A DNA stretch of 64,000 bases, from the NCBI RefSeq assembly GCF_023050945.1, contig NZ_JALKIM010000007.1:26179-90178 (forward strand), written 5' to 3'. This stretch comes from Anaerobiospirillum sp. NML120448 (GTDB lineage Bacteria; Pseudomonadota; Gammaproteobacteria; Enterobacterales; Succinivibrionaceae). The position numbers and the translations under genes are program-made. The notes under the pieces were generated by a model. It worked only from the letters and a program-made list of their open reading frames with translations. It ran no database searches and was not told the DNA's origin. Positions 29,042-39,800 of the stretch are shown piece by piece (position 1 is the first letter of the stretch; every line of letters starts with the position of its first letter).

Positions 29042-29100
29042 ATCATTCCCTTTCCTCCTATACCTTCTCATCCCATACCATTCCACTCCATCACCCCAAT
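29041..29100 (+). other. Completely G-free C/T-rich tract after the dacB terminator
   Basis: Sixty consecutive bases contain no G on the plus strand and many CC dinucleotides. The RNA would be unstructured and C-rich, as in Rho-utilisation sites. It leads into the 9-nt repeat tract. Confidence 0.6.
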
Positions 29101-29108
29101 GCCTCTAC

Positions 29109-29180
29109 AGCCAAGCAGGCCAAGCTGGCCAAGCTGGCTAGTTCGGCCAGTATGACCAGTACGGCCATGAGGTCTAGTAG
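29109..29180. repeat. Nine-nucleotide tandem repeat tract between dacB and alaA
   Basis: From 29109 the sequence divides into exact 9-mers: AGCCAAGCA, GGCCAAGCT, GGCCAAGCT, GGCTAGTTC, GGCCAGTAT, GACCAGTAC, GGCCATGAG, GTCTAGTAG. The second and third are identical and later ones are increasingly diverged. A 9-nt period is codon-compatible, but no start codon and ribosome site go with it. Confidence 0.75.
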
Positions 29181-30164
29181 CACTGCTAGCTTGGTAAGGC
29201 TTAGTTTAGTAAGTTTATCTCCAATCTCTAGTGGCGCATGGTCAGTATTAGGGACTGACAGGCTCTGACAACTTACCTAAATTGTTCTTAGGTAAAATTA
29301 GGTTAACTGCTCGTGATTTAACTTATAAGATTCAAACTCTTGCTCTCTTGTAAGTCTAAAAGCAATTGATCTAAGGATGCGTCTTTTGTAATATGACGTT
29401 GGTCATGTGGGGAGGGGTTTCCTTTTTTTGGTTATTTTATATTATTCATGTGTCTCCCCACATTCTTACCAACATTAACCCTCCTACAAATCTCCTTACC
29501 TTTGCGAGCATTCTTTAACGCTTATTAAAAAGTTAACCTATCTTCCATAATTCCATTTGAAGCTTTTTATGCACTGTTGTACCTGCTGTGGTGCACTGCA
29601 ATAGAGCATTTAAATGCTTATTTAAAAGGGCATTTTTTGGCTGTTTTGTTGCTATTTTTCGGCTTTTTTCTGCACTTTGGTTCTAAATTTTCTAAATTCT
29701 CCTAACTTTAGCTCATATTGCTCGATTTTAGTAAGTCAGGTCTTACCTATAGCTAAGCGCCATAGTCTAGTTGACGTGCTACAATCTTTTACAACTGAGG
29801 CTTAAAAGTCTATTTTTGCGCTCTTTTTCATTGTATCTCCAGTTTTCTTGGTGAGCTAAGCTAACTAAGGCTTAGATGGCTTAGAAGACTAAGAGAACTT
29901 AGAGGGATGATAAGGAGAGGTTGTTAGTATTGCTGAAAGTGATGCAATACGGCATTTTAGGTAGCTTGGGTAGCGTACCTTGCGCCTTTACAAAAATACT
30001 TTTAGCTTTGTGTTTTTCTCTTATAAAAGGAGGCTTGAGCGTTTAACATTAAACTTAGATTGGAGTAATGAGATCACAGTTAATAGTCAGATGGGAAAAG
30101 GGGCTAAAGACTTGATTTTCGTAGCCAAGACTAAATTAATGGCAAAACCCAAGTGTTTTTTATT
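29181..30164. other. Long non-coding gap before alaA with inverted repeats
   Basis: Nearly 1 kb without a supported gene. An 8-bp stem-loop (TTACCTAA with TTAGGTAA) lies at 29273-29295. A 10-bp inverted repeat (ATGTGGGGAG at 29405-29414 with CTCCCCACAT at 29454-29463) encloses 39 nt containing CCTTTTTTT. A perfect Shine-Dalgarno AAGGAGG at 30027-30033 has no plausible start codon behind it. A small RNA or a decayed gene is possible; I recognise neither. Confidence 0.4.
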
Positions 30165-31379
30165 ATGAAGCCAATCGAAAAATCACACAAACTAGATCAT
30201 GTTTGCTATGACATTCGTGGTCGCATTCACCAAGAAGCCTGCCGCATGGAGGAAGAAGGTGTTCGTATTCTCAAACTCAATATTGGCAATTTAGCTACTT
30301 TTGGTTTTGAGGCTCCTGAAGAAGTAGTTCGTGATGTAGTACGTAACCTACCTATTTCACAAGGCTATTGCGAATCTAATGGTATTTTCTCCGCCCGTAA
30401 GGCTATTGCTCAATACTATCAGCAAAAAGGCTTAAAAAACGCTGATGTTGAGGATGTATATATTGGTAATGGCGTATCTGAGCTTATTACCACTTCTATG
30501 AACGCCTTACTTAACAATGGCGATGAGATCTTGGTGCCAGCCCCAGACTACCCACTATGGACTGCTGCTGTTACTTTAGCTGGTGGCCATGCTGTTCACT
30601 ATATATGTGATGAAGAATCAGATTGGTTCCCTGATCTAGAAGACATCAAAAAGAAAATTACCCCTCGCACTCGTGGTATTGTAATTATTAACCCTAATAA
30701 TCCTACAGGTGCTGTTTACTCCACTGAGTTTTTGCAAGATTTAATTGAGCTGTGCCGTCAACACGAGCTCATGATTTTTGCCGACGAAATCTACGATAAG
30801 ATTCTTTACGATGATTATGCTCATCGTAGTATTTGTACTCTGTGCGATGATATTCCTATTGTTACCTATAATGGCTTATCCAAAACCTATCGTGCTTGCG
30901 GCTTTAGACAAGGCTGGATGATCTTAACTGGCCCTAAGGCTAAGATGAAAGGCTATATTGAGGGTATTCGCATGATGATGGCTATGCGCTTGTGCGCTAA
31001 TGTGCCGCTCCAGCATGCTATTCAAACCTCTTTAGGTGGCTATCAAAGTATTAATGAGCTAATTGTGCCAGGTGGTCGCTTACACCGCCAACGTCAGGCT
31101 ATGTTTGATAGGCTCAATGCTATTCCAGGCATTAGTGTTAAAAAGCCTCATGGTGCTTTATACATGTTCCCTAAGATTGATATTAAGCGCTTTAATATCA
31201 AGGATGACCAAAAATTTGTCTTAGACTTATTACGTCAAGAAAAGCTCTTAGTGGTACAGGGCACTGGCTTTAACTGGATTGCCCCAGACCATTTCCGTGT
31301 TGTATTTTTACCTGATGTAGACATTATTGATGATGCTTGCAATCGCTTAGAGCATTTCTTAAAAACCTATCACCAGTAA
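30165..31379 (+). CDS. alaA: Alanine transaminase AlaA
   Basis: A PLP-dependent class I aminotransferase that makes alanine from pyruvate and glutamate. The sequence follows E. coli AlaA closely along its length (PIEKSHKLDHVCYDIRG, LKLNIGNLATFGFEAPEE, VPAPDYPLWTAAV, INPNNPTGAVYS, IFADEIYDKILYDD, NGLSKTYRACGFRQGW with the PLP lysine near 240, KPHGALYMFPKID). The ATG at 30165 gives 404 residues, close to E. coli's 405; an in-frame GTG is 12 nt upstream. It is a single gene ending at a bidirectional terminator. Confidence 0.96.
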   Translation: MKPIEKSHKLDHVCYDIRGRIHQEACRMEEEGVRILKLNIGNLATFGFEAPEEVVRDVVRNLPISQGYCESNGIFSARKAIAQYYQQKGLKNADVEDVYIGNGVSELITTSMNALLNNGDEILVPAPDYPLWTAAVTLAGGHAVHYICDEESDWFPDLEDIKKKITPRTRGIVIINPNNPTGAVYSTEFLQDLIELCRQHELMIFADEIYDKILYDDYAHRSICTLCDDIPIVTYNGLSKTYRACGFRQGWMILTGPKAKMKGYIEGIRMMMAMRLCANVPLQHAIQTSLGGYQSINELIVPGGRLHRQRQAMFDRLNAIPGISVKKPHGALYMFPKIDIKRFNIKDDQKFVLDLLRQEKLLVVQGTGFNWIAPDHFRVVFLPDVDIIDDACNRLEHFLKTYHQ

Positions 31380-31400
31380 GAATATAAGTTTTTACTTACG

Positions 31401-31434
31401 AAAAAAGCCTTGGCAGCAATGCCAAGGCTTTTTT
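31401..31434. terminator. Bidirectional terminator between alaA and the SNF2 gene
   Basis: A perfect 14-bp stem AAAAAAGCCTTGGC/GCCAAGGCTTTTTT around AGCAAT serves the converging genes. Confidence 0.95.
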
Positions 31435-31456
31435 GTTTAACTTAAGCTAACTACTC

Positions 31457-34400
31457 TTACTTATGTAAGGAGAAGAGATTATCAAGCTCACCATCTGACA
31501 TATTGCCAATCCAGCTTTCGCCTGTAGCCACAGCAACATCAGCTAGATCTTTCTTCGAGTTGAGCATGTCATTAATACGCTCCTCGAAAGTATTAGAACA
31601 GATAAAGCGATACACTTGAACGTTCTTTTTCTGGCCAATACGATAAGCACGGTCAGTAGCCTGATTTTCTACAGCAGGATTCCACCATAAATCATAGTGA
31701 ATTACGTAATTAGCTGCAGTTAAGTTCAAACCAGTACCAGCGGCACGTAAGGATAAGAGCATAATTCTATCTGATGGGTCGTTTTGGAAAGTATCGACCA
31801 TATCAGATCTCTCATTACGGCTTAATCCGCCGTAAATAAAGTTAGGGCGACGGCCAAACTTTTGCTCAATCAGGTCTTGTAAGAGCTTGCCCATAACTAC
31901 TGACTGGGTAAATACCAATACTTTACCCTTAGCCTCAATAATTTCATCGAGCAACTCTAACAGACGAGTTACCTTACCAGAGTCGGCTGGATCATAGTTT
32001 TGATCTGGCATGAACTGAGCTGGAGAGTTACAAATAGCCTTGAGGTTTTGAATCATAGTAATAATTACACTACGACGCTTAAACTCGGTTTGATTCTCAT
32101 CCATCTCTAACTCCTTCATCTTCTTATTAACAATAGCTTGATATAAGCTTGCCTGACTAGGAGTTAACTCGCAGAATTGATCTGACACAATCTTATCTGG
32201 TAAATCAGGTAAGATATTCTTATCAGTTTTCAATCTACGCATAATAAATGGAGCAGTAAGCTTCTTAAAGCGCTCAACAGCATCCATATCATGGTTACGC
32301 TCAATAGGAGTAGCAAAACGATCCTTGAAAGTACCAACGGTGCCAAATAAACCACGGTTTACAAAGTCTAAAATAGAGAAGTACTCAAGCAATCTGTTCT
32401 CTACAGGAGTACCTGACATGGCAATAAATTGATCAGCCTCAAGTTCACGTAAGTTCTTGCTAATAGCAGTAGTCAAACTCTTAATAGCCTGAGCCTCATC
32501 CACTACTAATAAGCTGTACTTATGCTCTTTTAACTTCTTAATACGGCTTCTGGCTGTACCATAGGAAGTTAAGATAATATCGCTGTTGCCAATAGCTAAC
32601 TCTTTAGCACCACCATAGTAAGTACCAATAGTTAAATCTGGAGCAAATTGTGCCACTTCACGAGTCCAGTTAGTGAGCAAGGAAGTAGGAACAACTACTA
32701 AAGCAGGTTTTTCTGGAGTAATCTTACCCATTTGCTTGAGCTTTAAGATTACCGCAATAACCTGAATGGTCTTACCCAGACCCATATCATCAGCCAAGAT
32801 AGAGCCCACGCTAATACGAGTATTACGTATTAACCACTCATAGCCACGCACCTGATATGGACGTAAGGTAGCATTAAGGCCCTCTGGTAACTGACAGTTG
32901 TCATCACTCAAGAGCTTATCAATAGACTTTCTTAGACGATCAGAGTAGATAACCTCACAATCCTCATGGTCACCTGTTAATAAGGCACTTAATACTTGAT
33001 CCTTAGTTAAGGTGCGCTTTTGTTGCCTATCATAGCGTTTCTTAAGCTGCTCTAATAAATCAGGATCTGCATAAATAAACTGATCTTTAAAACGTACTAC
33101 ATTACCTGCATTAGCTAATAGAATATTAAATTCTTGCCTAGATAAAGCATGATTACCAATAGCAACCGACCAATCGAAATTAATCATGTCAGCAAGTGAG
33201 AAGAAGCTATCCTGATCCCACCAACTAGTGTCTATATCATCATCATTGACATCCATTTTCACAGAAGAATATGGAGTAGCTAGTTTGGTCAAGGACTTAG
33301 GCAGTACTACACGTACACCCATTAGACGCAAGGTGTTATTAGCATCTTGTAGAGTCTTATAGAGCTTATTTAAAGGCAAAATAGAGACATTAAACTTGCT
33401 TGAGTACAGTTCCTCAAGGCAGGATGCTTTAGCTGATAAGCGACTTAATAAACGTAGACACTCACGGCGTACCTCATTAAATGCCTTGTTATCTACCACG
33501 TTGCAAAGTGAGATAAAGCCAGTAGCATCAATAATGTCTTCATCGCCATTTTCAATTAATTCGGCTCGCACACCAGCAGGAATGTCCATGAGGCCAAATT
33601 CCATGCCTACACCAGAGCAATCTTCAAAGATATGCTCGTAGCCAAATTCCTCGTCCTCATAGTACTCAACATCATCATTGCTTTGAGTACCTTCACCCAT
33701 GAGCATGGATAATAACTCTTTATCCTTAGTATCTTTAGCATAAGCGAGCATTTGATCCATTTGCTCTTGTTTACTTGCTAAAGCCTGCTCAATAATTTGA
33801 TCTTTAAGATGACTAAAGACAGTACCACTGTACTCCATAGGGTCGCTTAAATCGGTAAAGCGTAATACTGGAGTAAAGTTATTGTAATGAATGGTTGAGG
33901 TAGCTAAATAATTCTCTAAGCGATATCTTAAGCTCTTTTCCTCAAGGTTATTATCATTAGTATCGATATGACGACCATTGAAAATAACCTGAAGCTCAGG
34001 CAGAGATTGATTAGTACGAGTCTCTTTAGCAAAAGCCCATGCAAGATAAGATTGAATGAAAGGCACTAATACCATTTCACCCAAGAACTTAGGCTCCAAA
34101 TAATATTGGCGATCTAAGCGATTGAATAAAAAGTGCTCAAAACCCTGTAGTGATAAGCCAATATTAGTAACTAAGGTACTAATCTCATCAGAACAAGTAG
34201 CAGGATACCAATATACCTGTAAATTACCCTCGTAATTTACAACTAAACGAGGAGCAATGGCTCTATTCTTTACTAAGTTAGTAGCAATAAACCATAAGCA
34301 GTAGAGAATATTAGTCTCAGCATTAGAGTTAGATAACATGTTGGTATTTTTAATATAACCAGAGAACATGTTATATAAACCTTCTAAGTTGTATTCCTCA

Positions 34401-36226
34401 ACATGGCGGTTGACTAACTCTTTCTCTTTTAACACTTCCTTTAACAAATTGTTCATTAAAGAAAGCTCATCACCCTCTGGAGGGAAAATGGTTAAATTGC
34501 TTAAAGTAGTACCGCTACGAGCTTTGAGTAACACATTAAAAGGCAAGGTTAACTCTAAAATGCCCTTAGTACTCATAAAGAAGATTGGCTGACGAGCAAA
34601 GAAGCCGTGATCACTAAAAGGCTCTTTAGAGAAGTTGTCAGCTTCAACTTGCTGTAATTCATTAAAATCAGCAAAGATCTTTTGGCCCTTTTTTGAGAGT
34701 ATATCTTTATTAAAAATATGAATCTCACGCTCAACTACATCTTTTAATTGAGCGCTGGCCATATGAGAAGCGGCACTAATAGTACGATCCATTAATGCTT
34801 TTAAAGAGCCATGAGTAAAGCCTGGTGGGGTATCAGCATACAAGGAAAGAATAGAGCTACCCATATCATTGATTTGCTGATAAGTAGCTTTTTCTAAGTC
34901 TACTAAAGTACCCTGGTAACGGCGTACATCAATTTCATCAGACTCGGCATCATCTTCTTCGACGATCTTAGCATCAATGACATTTTCGTCTGAATAGTCA
35001 TCAATCTGAGATAAGTCATCTAATGCTGGGTTATATTCTGAACCATCAGCATTACGAATCTTAGCCTCGACCACTTGCTCCTGCTCTAAAAGCTCAGGAT
35101 CATAGCCTAACTTTAATACTTGAGCGGTTTTGTTATTGAAAGAGGCTAAAGCCTTATCATAAAGCTTTTGCTCTTTAGATAATTTGCTCTTGTATGAAGC
35201 CAAGTCTTTTTTAAGCTGCTGTAATTTGTTATTAGCCTCATCAGCCTTAGCTTTATTCTCTTGATACTCTGATTCAGTATCAGTTAAAAGTTGCAAAATA
35301 GCTCTAGTTCTAGCTGATTGGCGGCCACGATTAGGAACATCACCACAACTAGACTTAAGCTCTTCATACTCTTCAAACTTGGTTTGAGCAGTAGCCGCAC
35401 ACTGAGTAGCAAACGCCTTTTGCTCTTGTACTGACTCTTCTAAAGACTCACACTGGGCCTCAAGGGACTTAATCTTATTAAGATGCTTGCGCACACTATG
35501 ATCAAGCATGCCCTGGTCTTCTTCATAGTTGATTAAGCCATCAGCTAAGAATAATACCTGAGCATCATTGTGAGAAATAGGATTTAAATTAAGCTCAAAA
35601 TTGTTTTCACGAGCTTTAATTACAATATCATTAGGTAGTAATAAAGACTCTCTAAATAAAGTAGCAATATTAGGAGTTTCTAGCTTATCTTCGGCATCAG
35701 AGAAAATATTCATGCTCTCAAAGGCTGACATAATGTCGATGCCTAAGAGTTTGAAATACATGATAGGGTTAGTATCAATAAACTCACTAACCACGTAAAT
35801 AACAGCAGCAATATGCTTACATGGAACAGCGATATCAGGACAGCTACACTTCATCCCAATATCATGCCATGAGGTAGGAAAGAGCTTAATGCCAAGTTCA
35901 TTAGCAATATCAAATAAACGAGGAGCTAATTGGCGATTTGCTAAACCAGAGATCACAGCTAAGTCTTTAGAGGCAGCTTCAATAAACTGCTGACACTGCT
36001 TTTTACTTAAGCGATTAAACTTAAGTGAAACCTTGTAGTAAGGGCAATACTTTCCAACTACATGGGCATTAATAGTACCATCATCAGTATTGATCTTTAA
36101 ACCAAATACTGAGTCATTACGTGCATAGGTAAGACCACGAGGAATACGATTAGCGTTATCAATACCTGTTAGGGAATCAAGCCACTTTTGACCCCACCAG
36201 GTGGTTCCATATTTATTTCTTGCCAT
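31457..36226 (-). CDS. Very large SWIM-SNF2 family helicase
   Basis: A 1589-residue Swi2/Snf2-type DNA translocase. Near the N terminus a SWIM zinc finger is plain: Cys127-x-Cys129-x6-Cys136-x-His138. A long middle section follows, including a coiled-coil stretch (about 240-370) and an acidic region (about 400-440). The C-terminal third is the helicase: Walker A DDMGLGKT (about 1147-1154), DEAQ box (VVDEAQAIK, about 1243), SGTPVENR, LVFTQSVVMGKLL, and the final QATDRAYRIGQKKNVQVY arginine-finger motif. Bacterial SWIM-SNF2 proteins are common but poorly characterised; roles in DNA repair or recombination are guesses. It is monocistronic, 580 nt from the restriction gene. Confidence 0.92.
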   Translation of the reverse strand: MARNKYGTTWWGQKWLDSLTGIDNANRIPRGLTYARNDSVFGLKINTDDGTINAHVVGKYCPYYKVSLKFNRLSKKQCQQFIEAASKDLAVISGLANRQLAPRLFDIANELGIKLFPTSWHDIGMKCSCPDIAVPCKHIAAVIYVVSEFIDTNPIMYFKLLGIDIMSAFESMNIFSDAEDKLETPNIATLFRESLLLPNDIVIKARENNFELNLNPISHNDAQVLFLADGLINYEEDQGMLDHSVRKHLNKIKSLEAQCESLEESVQEQKAFATQCAATAQTKFEEYEELKSSCGDVPNRGRQSARTRAILQLLTDTESEYQENKAKADEANNKLQQLKKDLASYKSKLSKEQKLYDKALASFNNKTAQVLKLGYDPELLEQEQVVEAKIRNADGSEYNPALDDLSQIDDYSDENVIDAKIVEEDDAESDEIDVRRYQGTLVDLEKATYQQINDMGSSILSLYADTPPGFTHGSLKALMDRTISAASHMASAQLKDVVEREIHIFNKDILSKKGQKIFADFNELQQVEADNFSKEPFSDHGFFARQPIFFMSTKGILELTLPFNVLLKARSGTTLSNLTIFPPEGDELSLMNNLLKEVLKEKELVNRHVEEYNLEGLYNMFSGYIKNTNMLSNSNAETNILYCLWFIATNLVKNRAIAPRLVVNYEGNLQVYWYPATCSDEISTLVTNIGLSLQGFEHFLFNRLDRQYYLEPKFLGEMVLVPFIQSYLAWAFAKETRTNQSLPELQVIFNGRHIDTNDNNLEEKSLRYRLENYLATSTIHYNNFTPVLRFTDLSDPMEYSGTVFSHLKDQIIEQALASKQEQMDQMLAYAKDTKDKELLSMLMGEGTQSNDDVEYYEDEEFGYEHIFEDCSGVGMEFGLMDIPAGVRAELIENGDEDIIDATGFISLCNVVDNKAFNEVRRECLRLLSRLSAKASCLEELYSSKFNVSILPLNKLYKTLQDANNTLRLMGVRVVLPKSLTKLATPYSSVKMDVNDDDIDTSWWDQDSFFSLADMINFDWSVAIGNHALSRQEFNILLANAGNVVRFKDQFIYADPDLLEQLKKRYDRQQKRTLTKDQVLSALLTGDHEDCEVIYSDRLRKSIDKLLSDDNCQLPEGLNATLRPYQVRGYEWLIRNTRISVGSILADDMGLGKTIQVIAVILKLKQMGKITPEKPALVVVPTSLLTNWTREVAQFAPDLTIGTYYGGAKELAIGNSDIILTSYGTARSRIKKLKEHKYSLLVVDEAQAIKSLTTAISKNLRELEADQFIAMSGTPVENRLLEYFSILDFVNRGLFGTVGTFKDRFATPIERNHDMDAVERFKKLTAPFIMRRLKTDKNILPDLPDKIVSDQFCELTPSQASLYQAIVNKKMKELEMDENQTEFKRRSVIITMIQNLKAICNSPAQFMPDQNYDPADSGKVTRLLELLDEIIEAKGKVLVFTQSVVMGKLLQDLIEQKFGRRPNFIYGGLSRNERSDMVDTFQNDPSDRIMLLSLRAAGTGLNLTAANYVIHYDLWWNPAVENQATDRAYRIGQKKNVQVYRFICSNTFEERINDMLNSKKDLADVAVATGESWIGNMSDGELDNLFSLHK

Positions 36227-36807
36227 TGAATAAAGTCCAGACTTTGCCGTCTAAAAATATAAAGATATTAATATTGCTGACAATAATAGATAGTATCTGA
36301 TGCATTAGGCACCAAAAACTTAAAAGAGATGCATTTTGATATCAGCACTAACCTAAACTGACCAAGCTGCTATTTTAAGCTAAATAGCTTAAAAGTGCTA
36401 ATTTAATATAAAATAGATGCGTCTACCTTAGACGAGGTACTTTACGCAAAAACTAAGCCTAACTATCTAACTTAAATTAGGATGTTAAAGACCCTAGAAT
36501 CAATCACACTAAAAATTTTTCTCTAAGTGAAATTGTACTCACTACTTTCGTTGCTATCTGGTCAGGCTTCTGTTGATAATAAGAGCAATGCAATCACTGC
36601 TATTACTTTGCTTGCCAACAAGTTAAATGATAAGAACACTTACTAATAACCTTAGCTTTGTATACCAAATCACCACTTACTGTTTAGTATGCCAATCCAA
36701 GCCCAGATATTTGGTACTTAAAGAAAAGCTCCTAAGCATTGCTGCCTAAGAGCCTTTCATTTTAAGTGCTTAATATAGACTTAAGCTATTAGCTGTTCGC
36801 ACCCTAC
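36227..36807. other. Gap between the SNF2 gene and the restriction gene, with a terminator
   Basis: No gene. On the minus strand a terminator for the restriction gene lies at 36722-36753 (GCTCTTAGGC/GCTTAGGAGC with a 6-nt loop and one mismatch, then TTTTCTTT). The remainder (36227-36700) is AT-rich and presumably carries the SNF2 promoter, which I cannot pinpoint. Confidence 0.55.
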
Positions 36808-39800
36808 TTACTTATCTAATGGGTGGATATTAAGCTTTGGTAGAGCCTTAACTATCTTCATAGTTTCAAGAGACACAGTAATAACTCTTAAAATAAGGTT
36901 AAAGATATACTTCTCATCGCCCATTTCTTTAGCATAGTCGTTAAAGTCATTAACAATGCCGCTATCCTTATCAGTAGACACACAGCAGCGCTCTACAATC
37001 CAATCAAGAGCAGACTTCTTGTTAACAACGTACTCTTGAGCCTCCAAAGGAATGTTCCTAATGGTAATACTACTATTGTAGATAATGGTTGAGCGATCCT
37101 TTGCAGCATCTCCCTTTTGCCCCGCAATCTTGCCATAGGCAAGCTTTTCTACCCTATACGAAGGTGAATCAGCCATCTCTATGGTACAGCCCTCATAAGG
37201 CTTTACAGCCTCATAGTTAACATGAAGCTGCGCCAAAGCACGCCCCGCCTTTTCAAAAGCAGCAAATTCCTCATAAGTAGCCACACGAGGAATACGAGCC
37301 AGCTCCTTTTGCAGGTTGTTAGCATAAGTACTACGATACTCAGGGCTATGCAACACGCCATAAATATAGTAGAAAATAGCATCCACATCGACCTTATCAG
37401 CATGCTCAGGATAAGCATCCTTAAAGTGCTGCACTGCCTCTTCATTAATGCCATCAGAGCGCACATAGCCATGCTCATCAGGCTTAACAGACTTAAACTC
37501 TCCAATCAACCCACCTTTAGGAGCTTCGGTATAGACATAGCGTGGGAGGCATTGAGCGCCTGAATCAAGGACATGTAGATCCATAATAGAATCTGATATC
37601 AAACAATTTATGTCTTTAGCTCCTACACTAACAATGCCAATAATTAAGTTTTCTGCTCCACTATAAGGGAAGATTTGCGGCATTAAACTGACTCTATGAA
37701 CCCAAAACGGATCGTTATACAACTTTTGTTTAAAAAACGGTCTGTACAAAGATGTTTTTACTAAATTGGAGTTAAACTCAGGGCTTGAAATTTTTCGATC
37801 AAACTTACTGTCCAGACTTGATGACCATTTTATCTTGGCCACATTAGTATCTTTCTCAAACTTATCTCCAAGCTCTTTGAAAGACTGTAACTGGGCATTG
37901 TAAAAAGAAATACAGCTGTTAAAGTTATTTGCAATCACTTTAGAAGAGGAGTTATAAGACCAAACATCACGATTGGTGCTTATACCCATGCTATAAGTCT
38001 TAAATAATGCTAAGCCATCAGTTTTTTTGCCATCAATAGTAATGAATTTTGCAAAGTCAGTTCGTCTCTGATTGAGCCAATCATTATGCTCATCAGGAAC
38101 AATTTCAGATAACTGAGCGTTCTTAATAGTACCTAATTGTGCAAGCTGACCTAGCTTTTCTTCCCTGCTCATGTAGTCATCAACACAACCAAAGAAAATC
38201 TTTCCTTTTTCTGCGGCACTAGGGTTCTTTACCAAAATAGTGATAGCAATAGGAGCACGGCTTCCAGCGCCAAACACCTTTCCGCCTTGACGACGAGACT
38301 CTTCGCCAGAAGTTCTTTGGTTGCCTTTCAAATGATAAATGTAAATAGAGTTAAACTCTTCTGACAGGCATTTACGCATGCCATTAGCGGCAGCACTATC
38401 AAGCCAGCCAGCATTAGTAACAAATGCGATAACACCTTGATCGCCTAACTTGTCAGAGGCCCATCTAAAGGCTTTGATATAACTGTCATAAATGCTGTTT
38501 TTATTAGCAACCTTTCCAGCTTCCTCAACATAGGTTTCTTTGATCCTCGTATCTACAGCATTCTCACCTAAATAGCGATCGTTCTTGTTATCATCATTTT
38601 GGCTATCCTGACCAACAGAGTATGGTGGATTGCCGATAATGACACGCAGGTCGAGGCTGTCGACTTGCTTGCGGCGGGAGGTGTTTTTGCCAATGGAGTC
38701 CTTAAAGATTGGGGCTACTTCCTCGTCGTGCAAAGCAAAAGTGTCGGTTAGGACTGTAATGTTGTTTGGAGCATATGGAGTATTTGGGAAAAACTCTTGG
38801 TATACAGCTTCCATGTTGATGGAGGCTACATAGTAGGCAAGAGGCATAAGCTCAAAGGCGTGGAGCTCATTAAAATACTTATATGGCAGCGCATCACGTG
38901 GGATTAAGTCCTCAGACTGCATTAATCTGGTAATAAAGGTACCTGTTCCAGTAAATGGATCGAGGACATGTACACCAGCATCAGCAAAGGTCTGACCAAA
39001 CTCTTGCTTTAAGATGTCGTTTACAGAGTGGTTAATAAAGTCCACTACTTCTAATGGGGTATATACAATACCCAGCTTTTCCTGTTGCTTAGGGAAAGCC
39101 ACTTTAAAGAAGCGATCGAACAAATCGACAATTACAGATTGGCGCTCAGCAATGGTCTTTACGTTTTGCATACGAATGCCAACAGATCTGTAGAAGTACT
39201 CCAGTTCCTTGTTAGCCTTATGCAACCCATTGTTGTCAAATTTCTCAAGCATATCAGTAAGAGCGCGGGCGATTGGATTGTTCTCAGTAAAGGCATAACC
39301 CTTAAAGAGAGCATCAAGCACAGGCTTAATTACGATATGTTGAGATAGCATCTCAATTACTTCGTCATCGCTAAGGGAATTACCACCAAAGAGAGCTTCG
39401 TTAGCATTTTGGCTGGCATCTTGATTAGACTTATGGCCATTAATAGAACAGGATAGCTGATCCTTAAAGTCATTAAAGGCATAGCGCAGCTCTTTGTTTT
39501 CGGTGTTATTGAGCTTGTCTTTGATGAAAGCAACCTGATTCTTACAGATTTCAGCTACATCCTCTGCCCACTCTTCCCACTCACGGCGATTACCAAGCTT
39601 CTTGATAATGGCTGACTTAATGGTACTCTCTACCTTAAACTCAAAGTCATCCCCAATAAGAGTACCTTGTGTTGGTCCTGTAGGGTCAATTGAAATTTCA
39701 CCGCCACCATCAACAATTACTGGTTTGCGAGGAGTGTTGCTCTTGGTTTTACGATCGATAGTGTTCTTGTTAACGCACACTACTTCGATACGGGAGCTTA

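Noticed and set aside
29980..30168. 62-codon open frame before alaA on the plus strand
   Set aside because: TTG start, no ribosome site, overlaps the start of alaA, and its composition is that of AT-rich non-coding DNA.
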